Shown here: in pieces, positions 1 through 8,014 of the stretch | Numbering within the stretch: position 1 is the first letter of the stretch | How the letters are laid out: each line of letters opens with the position of its first letter | Assembly (NCBI RefSeq): GCF_000716785.1 | Contig: NZ_JNYY01000011.1 | Span: 1 to 64,000, forward strand | From: Amycolatopsis vancoresmycina | GTDB lineage: Bacteria; Actinomycetota; Actinomycetes; Mycobacteriales; Pseudonocardiaceae | Length of the DNA: 64,000 bases | Reading direction: 5' to 3' | Notes under the pieces: model-generated | The model's database searches: none | Told to the model about the DNA's origin: nothing | Seen by the model: the letters and a program-made list of their open reading frames with translations, nothing else | Position numbers and translations under genes: made by a program

Positions 1-121
1 CTACCACGAGCTCGGTGCTGACTACTTCACCCGCCGGGACCCTCAACGCGCCATGCGCCAGATCGTCAAGCAGGCCAACGCGCTGGGCATGACCGTCCGT
101 TTCGACCCAATCCCCACCTGA
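1..121 (+). pseudogene. C-terminal end of a gene entering from the left, possibly a transposase
   Basis: Thirty-nine residues are read in frame from base 2 to the TGA at 119-121; the rest lies outside the window. The tail has an LGADYFTRRDP motif followed by an amphipathic helix and a short beta strand, a pattern I associate with the ends of some actinomycete transposases, but I cannot fix the family. Whether the full gene is intact cannot be judged, so pseudogene here only marks a partial feature. The RHH gene on the opposite strand ends about 50 bp downstream. Confidence 0.4.
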
Positions 122-173
122 CACAAGACCAGACCAACCCCATCTCCACCAGCGAGTCTCGTTCATCTTCGTG

Positions 174-332
174 TCAGTGCTCCTCTTCGGGTTCGGTTCC
201 GAGGTAGGCGCGCAGCGCGTCGGCGACGAGCGCCGAGAGCGACCGCTCGGTCTCGATGGCCCGGTGCTTGACCTGCCGGATCAGGCCGATCGGCAGGTAC
301 ACGTTGAACTGCTTGACGTCGTCATCGCCCAC
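174..332 (-). CDS. Ribbon-helix-helix (CopG/Arc-type) DNA-binding protein
   Basis: A 52-residue protein starting at GTG 332. Its N-terminal strand (VKQFNVYLP), a first helix (IGLIRQVKHRAIE) and a second helix (SLSALVADALRAYL) are the layout of a CopG/Arc ribbon-helix-helix fold, which binds DNA as a dimer. An acidic tail (TEPEEEH) ends it. Such proteins are often antitoxins or autorepressors; no toxin-sized gene follows on the same strand, because the neighbouring frame on the left belongs to an oppositely oriented gene tail. Three tandem 8-bp repeats sit directly upstream and are probably its operator. Function beyond DNA binding is inferred from fold. Confidence 0.75.
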   Translation of the reverse strand: MGDDDVKQFNVYLPIGLIRQVKHRAIETERSLSALVADALRAYLGTEPEEEH

Positions 333-340
333 CCGGCGAG

Positions 341-364
341 GCTAGCACGCTAGCAAGCTAGACG
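341..364. promoter_or_regulatory. Three tandem GCTAGCAx repeats, probable RHH operator
   Basis: Three consecutive 8-bp units (gctagcac, gctagcaa, gctagacg) lie 8-32 bp upstream of the RHH start codon. Phased short direct repeats are the usual operator form for cooperative RHH dimers, so autoregulation is likely. Confidence 0.55.
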
Positions 365-417
365 CATAGCTCCGCCGCTCGTCTCGAAACCTCGAAGCCC
401 GGCTCGTCCTCGGCGGG

Positions 418-1482
418 TCAGCCGAGCCAGTGCGCAAGCGGCAGCCCGGGCACCCGGCGCCCCCGGTGGCCGGTCGTCTCGCGCCCGGCCACCAGCGCGT
501 TGAGCACCGCTTCCTCCACCGCCTGGACCACCGCCTCGAAGAACGGGTCGATCCGGCCCCACGGCACGAACCGCAGGCTCTCGTACTCGGCCTCCGCCGT
601 GCGGGGGAACGTGCTGGTCAGCGCGCCCGGGTTCGCCGTGCTGAAGGCGAGGAACAGGTCGCCCGAGAAATGGGAGCCCGTCGTGCCGGTGCGGGCCAGG
701 CCCAGCGGGACCCGGCGGGCCAGCGCCGTGCACTGGCCCGGCAGCAGGGGTGCGTCCGTGCCCACGACGACGATCACCGAGCCCGCGCCCGCCGGGGCCG
801 CCGCCCACGCCTCCATCGGGTTGTCCGCCGCCAGTTCCGCGCCCACCGGCGCGCCTGCGACCGTCAGTTCCCGCCTGCTGCCGAAGTTCGCCTGCACCAG
901 CACGCCCACGGTGTACTCGTCCGCGCCGTGGGCGACGACCCGGGAGGCCGTTCCGGTGCCGCCCTTGAAGCCGTAGCAGGTCATCCCGGTGCCGCCGCCG
1001 ACCGACCCCTCGGCGGGCGGGCCCGGCCGGGCCGCGTCGATCGCCGCCACCGCGTGTCCACTGTGGATGGTCGGCGCGTTGATGTCGTTGAGGTAGCCGT
1101 CCCACGTCTCGGCGACCACCGGCAGCAGCCACTCCGCGGCCACGTCGGGGCGCTCGCGCACCACCCAGTCCACCACGCCCCGGTGGCACGGCCCGACGGC
1201 GTGCGTGTTGGTGATCAGCACCGGCAGGGTCAGCGACCCCGTCTCGGCGAGCCACGCGGTGCCGGTCATCTCGCCGTTGCCGTTGAGCGAGGACGTCCCG
1301 GCGGCGCACGGCACGGCGAATTCCTCGCGGCCGCGGGGGAGGATCGCGGTGACACCCGTGCGCACCGACTCGCCCTCGACCAGCGTCGTGTAGCCGACTT
1401 CGACGCCGGGGACGTCGGTGAGCGCGTTGTGCGTGCCGGGCCGGCCGGGCAGGGCGATGCCCAGGTCGCGGGCACGGGTCAT
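418..1482 (-). CDS. P1-family peptidase (DmpA-like aminopeptidase)
   Basis: A 354-residue member of the P1/S58 N-terminal nucleophile family (DmpA, BapA), cytoplasmic enzymes that remove N-terminal D-, L- or beta-amino acids from small peptides and amides. Recognisable segments are ALTDVPGVEVGYTT near the N-terminus, SVGGGTGMTCYGFKGG, VGVLVQANFGSRREL, and SGDLFLAFSTAN. By length, autocleavage probably falls at the Gly-Ser in GAGSVIVVVGTDAP (about Ser235), leaving a C-terminal subunit of about 120 residues as in DmpA. The ATG at 1482 overlaps the TetR stop (ATGA) and has GGAGG about 8 nt upstream, so it is translationally coupled to the regulator. A divergent amino-acid permease suggests uptake and hydrolysis of one substrate. 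Confidence 0.88.
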   Translation of the reverse strand: MTRARDLGIALPGRPGTHNALTDVPGVEVGYTTLVEGESVRTGVTAILPRGREEFAVPCAAGTSSLNGNGEMTGTAWLAETGSLTLPVLITNTHAVGPCHRGVVDWVVRERPDVAAEWLLPVVAETWDGYLNDINAPTIHSGHAVAAIDAARPGPPAEGSVGGGTGMTCYGFKGGTGTASRVVAHGADEYTVGVLVQANFGSRRELTVAGAPVGAELAADNPMEAWAAAPAGAGSVIVVVGTDAPLLPGQCTALARRVPLGLARTGTTGSHFSGDLFLAFSTANPGALTSTFPRTAEAEYESLRFVPWGRIDPFFEAVVQAVEEAVLNALVAGRETTGHRGRRVPGLPLAHWLG

Positions 1483-2081
1483 GACGGGTCCTCCAGGGTG
1501 CAGGCGGTGCGGGCGTAGGACAGCAGCATCGCTTCGGCGGTGGCCGGCTCCAGCGTCGGCACGGCCTGGGTGAGGTGCAGGCCGTAGCCGTCTTCGAGGG
1601 CGACGAGGTTCCGGGCGATCGCGAGCGCGTCGGCGGTCAGCGTGAACTCGCCGGTTGCGGCGCCGGCCTCGAGGATCCCGGTGTAGATGCGCACCTGCCG
1701 CTCGTAGAGCGCGATGTGCCGGGCGGCGTAGGCGGGGTCGCGGCGGGCGATCGTGCCGAGTTCGTAGAGCAGCACGCACAGTTCGTCGTCCGGGCCGGAG
1801 GGCAGGCCGCTGCGGATGGTGGCGAGCAGCCGCTCGGTGGGGGTGCCGCGGCGGGCGGCTTCCTCCCGCTGGGTGCAGAAGCGTTCGACGGCTTCGCGCT
1901 GCACCTCCTGCAGCAGCTCGGCCAGGGTGGGGAAGTAGTAGAGCACCGAACCGGACGACAGCCCGGCGCCGTCGGCGATGTCCCGCAGCCTCAGGTTGAG
2001 GACCCCGCGCTCGACGACGGCGCGCCGCGCCACCGCGATCAGCTCGGCCCGCCGCTCGGGTGCCCTGCTCGGTCGTGCCAT
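1479..2081 (-). CDS. TetR-family regulator of the peptidase/permease unit
   Basis: About 200 residues from ATG 2081 (an ATG at 2090 is also possible). The N-terminal helix-turn-helix reads LRLRDIADGAGLSSGSVLYYFPTLAELL, typical of TetR repressors; the C-terminal half is the ligand/dimer domain. It is first in a two-gene unit with the P1 peptidase (4-bp overlap) and divergent from an APC permease. Two copies of a 15-bp palindromic site lie in the shared 120-bp gap, one next to each gene start, so it probably represses both directions until a peptide or amino-acid derivative binds. The ligand is unknown. Confidence 0.85.
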   Translation of the reverse strand: MARPSRAPERRAELIAVARRAVVERGVLNLRLRDIADGAGLSSGSVLYYFPTLAELLQEVQREAVERFCTQREEAARRGTPTERLLATIRSGLPSGPDDELCVLLYELGTIARRDPAYAARHIALYERQVRIYTGILEAGAATGEFTLTADALAIARNLVALEDGYGLHLTQAVPTLEPATAEAMLLSYARTACTLEDPS

Positions 2082-2093
2082 GCCGATCATTCT

Positions 2094-2108
2094 TCGAAGG
2101 ATCTTCAA
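2094..2108. promoter_or_regulatory. Operator copy 1 (TCGAAGGATCTTCAA)
   Basis: An interrupted palindrome (GAAG-GAT-CTTC core with outer T/A) immediately upstream of the TetR start. It shares 14 of 15 bases with a second copy exactly 75 bp away, which makes chance occurrence unlikely. Confidence 0.6.
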
Positions 2109-2168
2109 GAAAAGCAAGTACTTGACTTCCCGGGCTGACAAGCCTTTGATCCGTGGTCACCTGGTTTA

Positions 2169-2183
2169 TCGAAGGAGCTTCAA
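2169..2183. promoter_or_regulatory. Operator copy 2 (TCGAAGGAGCTTCAA)
   Basis: The second copy of the site, 19 bp upstream of the permease GTG and just before its GGAGG ribosome site. Binding here would cover the 5' end of the permease transcript. Confidence 0.6.
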
Positions 2184-2201
2184 AAAACTGGAGGCCCGAT
2201 C

Positions 2202-3623
2202 GTGACCACCCCTCCGCTCCGCCGCGGCCTGCGGACCCTCGGCACCCTGCTCATCACGCTCTCGGCGATCAGCCCCGCGTCGTCGGTGTTCATCATCGCG
2301 CCGGGCGTGCTCACCGGCGCCGGCACCGGGGCCTTCCTGAGCTTCGCCGCCGCCGCGGTCGTCGGCGTCTTCATGGCGTTCGTCTACGCCGAACTCGCCT
2401 CGGCGTTCCCGGTGGCCGGCGGCGAGTACGCGATCGTCGCGCGCACGCTCGGCCGGCTGCCCGGGTTCGCCGTGCTGGGGCTGATGATCATCACGCAGGT
2501 GCTGATCGTCGCCGTGATCGCCCTGGGGGTCGGCACCTACCTGGGTGTGCTGTGGCCGGGCCTGCCCGGGCCCGCGGTCGCCGCGGTGACGTGCGTGCTG
2601 GCCGCCGTGGTCGGGGTGTTCGACATCAAGGTGAACGCGTGGGTCACCGGGGTCTTCCTGGCCATCGAGCTGCTCGCGCTGGTCGTGGTGAGCGCGCTCG
2701 GCCTGCTGCACCCGGCGCGGCCGGTCACCGACCTGCTGGTGCACCCGGTGGCCGCCGACGGCAGCCCGGCGACCATCGGCGCCATCGCGATCGCGGTGGC
2801 CGTGGCGATGTTCGCCTACAACGGCTACGGCTCGGCGGTCTACTTCGGCGAGGAGACCCAGGACGCCCCGCGCGGCATCGCGCGGGCGATCCTGCTCGCG
2901 CTGGTCGTCACGGTGGTCGCCGAGCTCGTCCCGGTGACGGCGGTCCTGCTCGGCGCGCCCGACCTCGGGCAGCTGTTCGGCGCGGAGAACATGCTCTCGG
3001 CGTTCATCTCCGCCCGCGGCGGCAGCACCCTGGACACGGTCCTGAGCGTCGCGGTCGCGCTGGCGATCGTGAACGCCGTGCTGGCGATCGTGCTGATCAG
3101 CTCCCGGCTGGTGTTCAGCAGCGGCCGCGACCGGGCCTGGCCGGGCGCGGTCAGCCGGGCGCTGGCGGCGGTGCACCCGCGCTTCGGGACGCCGTGGGTG
3201 GCGACGGTCGGGACGGGGATCGTCGCCGCACTGCTCTGCTTCGCCGACCCGAAGCTGCTGCTCGTGGTCACCAGCACGTCGATCGTCGTGGTGTACGCGG
3301 CGCTGTGCCTCGGCGCGATCAACGGCCGCCGGACCGGCGCGACGGCGCACGCGAAGTACCGGATGCCGTGGTTCCCGGTGGCACCGCTGCTCGCGCTGGC
3401 CGTGCTGGTGTTCGTGGTGTACCAGAACCTGCTGGACCCGGTGGTGGGCCGGCCGAGCCTGATCGTCACGGTGGGCATCATCCTGCTGGCGGCGGCGTAC
3501 TACGGCGTGGTCCTGCGCCGCCGCGGCGGCTGGCAGCTCGCCGAGGACGTCGTGGCCGAGGACGCACCGGCGCGCGCCGGTGACCCGGGGGCCACCGGCG
3601 CGCGGACCGATCAGAAGCCGTAA
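2202..3623 (+). CDS. APC-superfamily amino-acid permease
   Basis: A 473-residue polytopic inner-membrane protein with about 12 hydrophobic segments and the N-terminal APC signature around residues 15-75 (LITLSAISPASSVFIIAPGVL, then FVYAELASAFPVAGGEYAIVA). Members of this family import amino acids or amines by proton or solute exchange. The GTG start at 2202 has GGAGG 7 nt upstream. It is divergent from the TetR/P1-peptidase pair and shares their duplicated operator, so the substrate is probably a peptide, amide or amino-acid derivative. Its last 13 bp overlap the end of the convergent snapalysin gene. Confidence 0.87.
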   Translation: MTTPPLRRGLRTLGTLLITLSAISPASSVFIIAPGVLTGAGTGAFLSFAAAAVVGVFMAFVYAELASAFPVAGGEYAIVARTLGRLPGFAVLGLMIITQVLIVAVIALGVGTYLGVLWPGLPGPAVAAVTCVLAAVVGVFDIKVNAWVTGVFLAIELLALVVVSALGLLHPARPVTDLLVHPVAADGSPATIGAIAIAVAVAMFAYNGYGSAVYFGEETQDAPRGIARAILLALVVTVVAELVPVTAVLLGAPDLGQLFGAENMLSAFISARGGSTLDTVLSVAVALAIVNAVLAIVLISSRLVFSSGRDRAWPGAVSRALAAVHPRFGTPWVATVGTGIVAALLCFADPKLLLVVTSTSIVVVYAALCLGAINGRRTGATAHAKYRMPWFPVAPLLALAVLVFVVYQNLLDPVVGRPSLIVTVGIILLAAAYYGVVLRRRGGWQLAEDVVAEDAPARAGDPGATGARTDQKP

Positions 3624-4162
3624 ACCGTCTGGAAGACGCGCTGCTCGCTGGTGGCGGCGAGACCGTTCGCCCAGAGCTGGTTCACCCGCGAACGCTCGGT
3701 CGCGTTCGGGTAGGCGTTGGTGCAGGACGGGCCGGGGCCGCCACCCGACATCAGCTCCGAGCACGGGCCCGAGTAGTGGTCGGGCAGCCCGAGGGCGTGC
3801 CCTGTCTCGTGCGCCGCGATGCGGGTCGGGTTGTACTGGCGGGCCTGGCTGTAGTCGATGAAGATGGTGCCGCTGCCGTGCCCGTTGGTGGAGGCGTAGG
3901 ACCCGCGGGGGTCGTTGCCTTCGGTGTAGCGCAGGCTCGCACCGGAGTTGCGTTCGACCAGCTTCACGTTGGTCACGCTGTTGTTCCAGTTGGCGGCACC
4001 GGCGTTGATCACCGAGCGGAACGTCGGCGCGCTGGCGGTGCTGTAGTACACCGTGGTGACGGCGGCTTCCTGCTCGGTGGCGGCCGACGCGGTGCCGGCG
4101 GCGAGCGGGGTCAGGCTCAGTGCCAGCGCAGCGGCGCCGGCCAGAGCGAACTTCCTCGACAT
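3611..4162 (-). CDS. Snapalysin-family secreted metalloprotease (M7)
   Basis: A 183-residue pre-protein with a Sec signal peptide (MSRKF, hydrophobic run, Ala-rich cleavage region near residue 28) and the M7 zinc motif HETGHALGLPDH at 118-129, where His118, Glu119, His122 and Asp128 are the ligands and catalytic acid. Two cysteines (134, 147) could pair. Snapalysin is the small extracellular neutral protease of Streptomyces and relatives; length fits. The ATG at 4162 has a GAGGAG site. The LysR activator that often sits beside snpA is absent. Confidence 0.9.
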   Translation of the reverse strand: MSRKFALAGAAALALSLTPLAAGTASAATEQEAAVTTVYYSTASAPTFRSVINAGAANWNNSVTNVKLVERNSGASLRYTEGNDPRGSYASTNGHGSGTIFIDYSQARQYNPTRIAAHETGHALGLPDHYSGPCSELMSGGGPGPSCTNAYPNATERSRVNQLWANGLAATSEQRVFQTVYGF

Positions 4163-4308
4163 CGGAAGACTCCTCGTGGGGACGGGGATTTGCCGGATTT
4201 GCGCGCGCTGTCGAAAATTTACCCGGAAGCCGCGACGGCGGGAGCCGACTAACGTAGGGTCGGCAAGTGGTGATTTACCAACACCTTCGACGGGTTGACA
4301 CCGCCGGT

Positions 4309-4866
4309 TCAGTTCGGGCGGGTCAAGTCGAGTAGCTGCTGTTCGAGCTTCCGCGCGGCCGCCACGTCGATGCCGACGCCCCACAGCGGGGCCGCGCTCG
4401 CGCCGTCGGCCGCCGCGACCACCAGGGTGACCACGTGGTCCGGGAGGCCGTCGTCGTGCAGTTCGCGCTCCCACTGCCCGGCGTCCGCGCGGGCGAGCTC
4501 GGCGACTTCCGGGATCGACATCAGCTGGGCGATCAGGGCGAGGTACTCGCGCACGGCGACCTCGTCGTGGGAGGTGTCCAGCGACGCCCGGACGTAGGCG
4601 CGCGTCAGCCGTCCCGGGGCCGTGTCGGCCGGGTCGAGCGCCGCCCGCACCTCGGTGCGGAAGGCGTCCAGCATGTCCTGCGCGAGCGTGCGCACCAGCG
4701 CGTCCTTGGCCGGGAAGTGGTACAGCAGCCCGCCTTTCGACACCCCGGCCGCCCGGGCGATGTCGTCGAGGGACGCCGAGACGCCGCGGGTGCGGATCAC
4801 CGTCGCGGCGGCGTCGAGCAGCGCCCGGCGGGTTTCTTCCGGGCTGCGCCCGGCTTTGCGCGGCAT
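4309..4866 (-). CDS. TetR-family repressor of the adjacent MFS exporter
   Basis: A 185-residue regulator with the HTH ASLDDIARAAGVSKGGLLYHFPAKDALV near residues 31-58. It follows the MFS exporter gene with a 1-nt gap (TGAcATG), so the two form one operon. A near-perfect palindrome at the exporter promoter (6360-6383) is the probable operator, giving drug-inducible autoregulation of exporter plus repressor. The C-terminal ligand domain gives no hint of the drug. Confidence 0.87.
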   Translation of the reverse strand: MPRKAGRSPEETRRALLDAAATVIRTRGVSASLDDIARAAGVSKGGLLYHFPAKDALVRTLAQDMLDAFRTEVRAALDPADTAPGRLTRAYVRASLDTSHDEVAVREYLALIAQLMSIPEVAELARADAGQWERELHDDGLPDHVVTLVVAAADGASAAPLWGVGIDVAAARKLEQQLLDLTRPN

Positions 4867-4867
4867 G

Positions 4868-6352
4868 TCAGTCCTTTCCGGACGGAATGGTACGCCAGGC
4901 GATCACCGCGGCGACGGCGGTGACGGCGGCCGCCGCGAGCGCCGTTACCTGCATGGCGCCGGTGAAGGCCTCCTGCGCGGCCCGGACGAGCTCCGGGTCG
5001 CCGACGAGCACCGCGCCGGCGAGGGAGTCGCGGGCCTCGGCGGGGAGCGGGTCCGCCGGCAGGAAGGCGCGGTAGGCGAGGGTGACGACCGAGCCGAGGA
5101 CCGCGATGCCCAGCGCCGCCCCGAGTTCGTAGGCGGTCTCGGAGATCGCGGACGCCGAACCGGCCTTGTCCCGCGGGACGGCGGACAGCACCGAGTCGAC
5201 GGTCAGCGTCAGCGCCAGCCCGACGCCGAGCCCGACCGGCACCAGCGTCAGGCCCAGCCACCAGTACTGCGGCGCCGGTTCGGCGAGGGCGACGAGCGCC
5301 AGCCCGGCGGCGGCCACCGCGAGCCCGGCTGCGACGGCCCGCCCCCGCCCGAGCCGGGCGACGACCACGCCGACCGCGGCCACGACGGCGATCGAGGCCA
5401 GTGTCGCCGGCATTTCCGCGAACCCGGCCTGCAGCGGCGAGAAGCCGCGCACGAGCTGCAGGTACTGCGAGAAGAAGAACAGCAAGCCCATCAGCGCGAA
5501 GACGGCGATGAAGTCCGCGAGGACAGCGCCGCTGAACGCCGGGTTGCGGAACAGCGTGACGTCGATCAGCGGCGCGGCCGCCCGCCGCTGCCGCCGGACG
5601 AACAGGACACCGGAGCCCAGCCCGAGCACGGCGGCGACGGCGACCCGGGCGTCGAGGCCGGCGCTGACGGCGTGCTTGACCGCGTAGACCAGCGGCACGA
5701 TCGCGGCGAGCGACAGCCCGGCCGAGAGCAGGTCGAACCGGCCCGGCGCCGGATCCCGCGACTCGGGCAGCAGCCACGCACCCGCGATCAGGAAGACCAC
5801 GACGACCGGCACGTTGATCAGGAACACCGAGCCCCACCAGTAGTGCTCCAGCAGCGTCCCGCCGACGAGCGGGCCGAGTGCGATGCCGCCGCCGGACCCG
5901 GCCGACCAGATCGCGACGGCGCGGGTCCGCTCGCGCGGGTCGGTGAACAGCGTCCGGATGAGCGACAGCGTCGACGGCATGATCGTCGCCCCGGCGACGC
6001 CCAGCAGCAGCCGCGCGAGGATCAGCACGCCGGCGGTGGGGGAGAAGGCGGCGAGGACGGAGGCGAGCCCGAAGGCGGCCGTGCCGAGGAGCAGCACCTT
6101 CTTGCGCCCGAACCGGTCGGCGAGGTTCCCGGCGGTGACGAGCAGGCCGGCCAGTGCGAGGGAATAGACGTCGCCGATCCACAGGACCTCGGTGGCGGTC
6201 GGCGCGAGTTCCCGGGTGAGTGACGGCACGGCGAGGTAGAGCACGGTGCCGTCGATGGCGAGCAGCAGGACGGCCCCGACGAGCACCCCCAGCGCGGCCC
6301 AGCGGCGGCGCGGGCTCACCGTCCGGGCGGAGGCGGGCTGAGTCGTGGTCAT
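4868..6352 (-). CDS. MFS drug exporter, 14-helix DHA2 type
   Basis: A 494-residue transporter with about 14 hydrophobic helices. It shows the cytoplasmic loop motif GNLADRFGRKKVLL after helix 2 and the antiporter motif C-like region (GSGGGIALGPLVGGTLLEHYWW) in helix 5. DHA2 members expel drugs, dyes or antibiotics in exchange for protons. It is first in an operon with a TetR repressor, and the operator ends only 8 bp upstream of its ATG. Substrate unknown. Confidence 0.88.
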   Translation of the reverse strand: MTTTQPASARTVSPRRRWAALGVLVGAVLLLAIDGTVLYLAVPSLTRELAPTATEVLWIGDVYSLALAGLLVTAGNLADRFGRKKVLLLGTAAFGLASVLAAFSPTAGVLILARLLLGVAGATIMPSTLSLIRTLFTDPRERTRAVAIWSAGSGGGIALGPLVGGTLLEHYWWGSVFLINVPVVVVFLIAGAWLLPESRDPAPGRFDLLSAGLSLAAIVPLVYAVKHAVSAGLDARVAVAAVLGLGSGVLFVRRQRRAAAPLIDVTLFRNPAFSGAVLADFIAVFALMGLLFFFSQYLQLVRGFSPLQAGFAEMPATLASIAVVAAVGVVVARLGRGRAVAAGLAVAAAGLALVALAEPAPQYWWLGLTLVPVGLGVGLALTLTVDSVLSAVPRDKAGSASAISETAYELGAALGIAVLGSVVTLAYRAFLPADPLPAEARDSLAGAVLVGDPELVRAAQEAFTGAMQVTALAAAAVTAVAAVIAWRTIPSGKD

Positions 6353-6359
6353 GCCGGTT

Positions 6360-6383
6360 ACTATACCGTCTGGACGGTACAGT
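6360..6383. promoter_or_regulatory. TetR operator (core TACCGTC-TG-GACGGTA)
   Basis: Perfect 7-bp arms at 6364-6379 extended by ACT/AGT on the outside, 8 bp from the exporter start and 47 bp from the divergent small gene. Position and symmetry fit a TetR site that could control both directions. Confidence 0.75.
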
Positions 6384-6429
6384 AACGCTGGTGAGGCCGG
6401 TCACGGGTACGCTGGAGGAGCGGAAAGGG

Positions 6430-6666
6430 GTGCCTGTGACGGCGGAAGAACTGATGATCGAGTTCGCCCTGACGCGCCTCGACCACCCGGACCTCGACTT
6501 CGAGGAGATCGCGGCGCTGCTGGTCCGCCGCGGCGGCACGGAGCGGGAGCTGGAGTTCGCGTCCCGCAACCTGGCCGACCGCGGTGAGCTGCGCGGCCCG
6601 GCCTTCCGCACGGCGGTCGAGTACGTGCTGCGCGTGGTCCTCACCCTGCGGGGCCCCTCGGACTAG
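6430..6666 (+). CDS. Small acidic protein of unknown function
   Basis: A 78-residue protein from GTG 6430, chosen because GGAGGAG lies about 10 nt upstream. It is rich in Leu, Glu, Arg and predicted alpha-helical throughout (ELMIEFALTRLDHPDLDFEEIAALLVRRGG split by short loops), without signal peptide, cysteine or membrane segment. I do not recognise the family. It is divergent from the drug exporter and shares the intergenic operator, so it may respond to the same TetR signal. Confidence 0.6.
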   Translation: MPVTAEELMIEFALTRLDHPDLDFEEIAALLVRRGGTERELEFASRNLADRGELRGPAFRTAVEYVLRVVLTLRGPSD

Positions 6667-6680
6667 CGCCGGTGCGGGTT

Positions 6681-6726
6681 GTCGTGAGTGGTAAGGCGAG
6701 TTAGAACTCGCCTTACCACTCACGAC
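6681..6726. repeat. Dispersed perfect palindrome, family A, copy 1 (probable bidirectional terminator)
   Basis: Two perfectly complementary 22-nt arms around a 2-nt AG loop; the core is GTGAGTGGTAAGGCG. It lies between convergent genes, where it could end transcription in both directions. Nearly the same element recurs at 50990-51033. Confidence 0.85.
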
Positions 6727-6748
6727 ACCCGGGCTGGTTTCCCGGTGC

Positions 6749-7954
6749 TCAGGCGCCCGCGGTGTGGGGGAGGCCCCGGCGGTCGAAGACCAGGTCCCGG
6801 GCCGTGTCCAGTGCCGTGGCGATCGCTCCCGCCAGCACCGCGTCCTCGCCCAGCTGGCCGGCCACGATGTCCGGCACCGCCGGGATCGTCGCCGCCAGCG
6901 CCCGCCGCATCGGGCCGGCCAGCAGGTCCGCGTTCCCGCCGATCCCGCCGCCCAGCACGATCAGGCGCGGGTCCAGCACCGCCGTCACCGCCGACACCAC
7001 GTACGCCAGCTTCTCCGCTTCCTCCTCGACCACCCGCACCGCCCGCTCGTCGCCCGCGCGGGCCAGGCGGAACACGTCCTTCGCCGACCTCGCCGTCAAC
7101 CCGAGAGCCCGGGCCGCGTCGACCACCGCCTGGCCCGCCGCCGCCGTCTCCATCGGGCCGGGGCGTCGCGCGCCCGCGCCCGACGGCATCGGGCCGTACG
7201 GCAGGTCCGCGATCTCGCCCGCCGCGCCGTGGGCGCCGCGGAACAGCCTCCCCGCCACCAGCAGGCCCATGCCGATCCCGGTGCCGACCGTCAGGCACAC
7301 CAGCACGTCGACGCCGAGCGCCGCGCCGAGGGCGTGCTCGCCGACCGCGCACAGGTTCGCGTCGTTCTCCACCACCACGTCCGAGCCCGCGACGGCCAGC
7401 GCCGAGACGAGCTCGTGCAGCACCCCGCGCCGCTCCCAGCCCGGCAGGTTGGGCGCGCGGTGCACCGTGCCGGTCGCCGGGTCGGGGACGCCCGGCGTGC
7501 CGACCACCGTCGCCACGACTTCGTGCGGCGCGAGCCCGGCCGAAGCCACCGCGCGGTCGACGGCGTCGCTCACCGTGCGCACCAGCGCGCTCGCCGAGCG
7601 GCACCGGTTGGGCTCGTCGAGCCGGGCGACGATGCTGCCTTCGAGGTCCGCGACGGCCACCCGGATCACCCGCCGCCCGATGTCGACGCCCACGACGTGC
7701 CCGGCGTCCGGCGCCGCCTGGTAGACCACCGCCGCGCGGCCCGGTCCGGCCAGGCTGCGCCCGGTGGCCCGGACGAGCCCGTGCTGCTCCAGGTCCAGCA
7801 GCGCCTGGCCCACCGTGGGTTTCGACAGGCCGGTGTCGGCCGCGATCCGGGGCCGCGTCGCTTCGCCGTGGGTCCGCAGCCGGTCCAGGACGAGCCGCTG
7901 GTTCAGCGCCCGCATGTGTGCCGGGGTTCCGGCCTGCGGCCCGTTTTGCCCCAC
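6749..7954 (-). CDS. ROK-family transcriptional repressor
   Basis: A 401-residue NagC/XylR-type protein: N-terminal winged HTH (residues about 12-60, PRIAADTGLSKPTVGQALLDLEQHG) followed by a ROK sugar-kinase fold with VVGVDIGRR and LTVGTGIGMGLLVAG. The zinc motif CxCGxxGCxE usual for ROK proteins is missing; the segment after GAAGEIADLPYG has no cysteine. The GTG at 7954 follows AGGAGG. It is divergent from the permease/GH2/kinase operon, and two palindromes in the gap are probable operators, so it should repress the operon until a sugar is present. Confidence 0.87.
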   Translation of the reverse strand: MGQNGPQAGTPAHMRALNQRLVLDRLRTHGEATRPRIAADTGLSKPTVGQALLDLEQHGLVRATGRSLAGPGRAAVVYQAAPDAGHVVGVDIGRRVIRVAVADLEGSIVARLDEPNRCRSASALVRTVSDAVDRAVASAGLAPHEVVATVVGTPGVPDPATGTVHRAPNLPGWERRGVLHELVSALAVAGSDVVVENDANLCAVGEHALGAALGVDVLVCLTVGTGIGMGLLVAGRLFRGAHGAAGEIADLPYGPMPSGAGARRPGPMETAAAGQAVVDAARALGLTARSAKDVFRLARAGDERAVRVVEEEAEKLAYVVSAVTAVLDPRLIVLGGGIGGNADLLAGPMRRALAATIPAVPDIVAGQLGEDAVLAGAIATALDTARDLVFDRRGLPHTAGA

Positions 7955-7965
7955 ACGTCCTCCTG

Positions 7966-7978
7966 AGTTGCCGCAACT
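7966..7978. promoter_or_regulatory. Palindrome AGTTGC-C-GCAACT upstream of the ROK repressor
   Basis: Perfect 6-bp arms around one base, directly 5' of the repressor ribosome site. Possibly an autoregulatory half of the ROK operator pair. Confidence 0.4.
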
Positions 7979-8014
7979 TTACCGGCGGAACCCTTTCGAC
8001 CCCGCCCGTTCTAT

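Noticed and set aside
418..2160. A 580-codon minus-strand frame suggesting a TetR-peptidase fusion
   Set aside because: The upper third is in a different frame from the TetR protein and has no domain; the peptidase begins at ATG 1482 with its own GGAGG.
6681..6726. Palindrome family A as a complete MITE with target duplication
   Set aside because: No convincing direct flanking duplication is visible at either copy, so only a dispersed palindrome or terminator is claimed.
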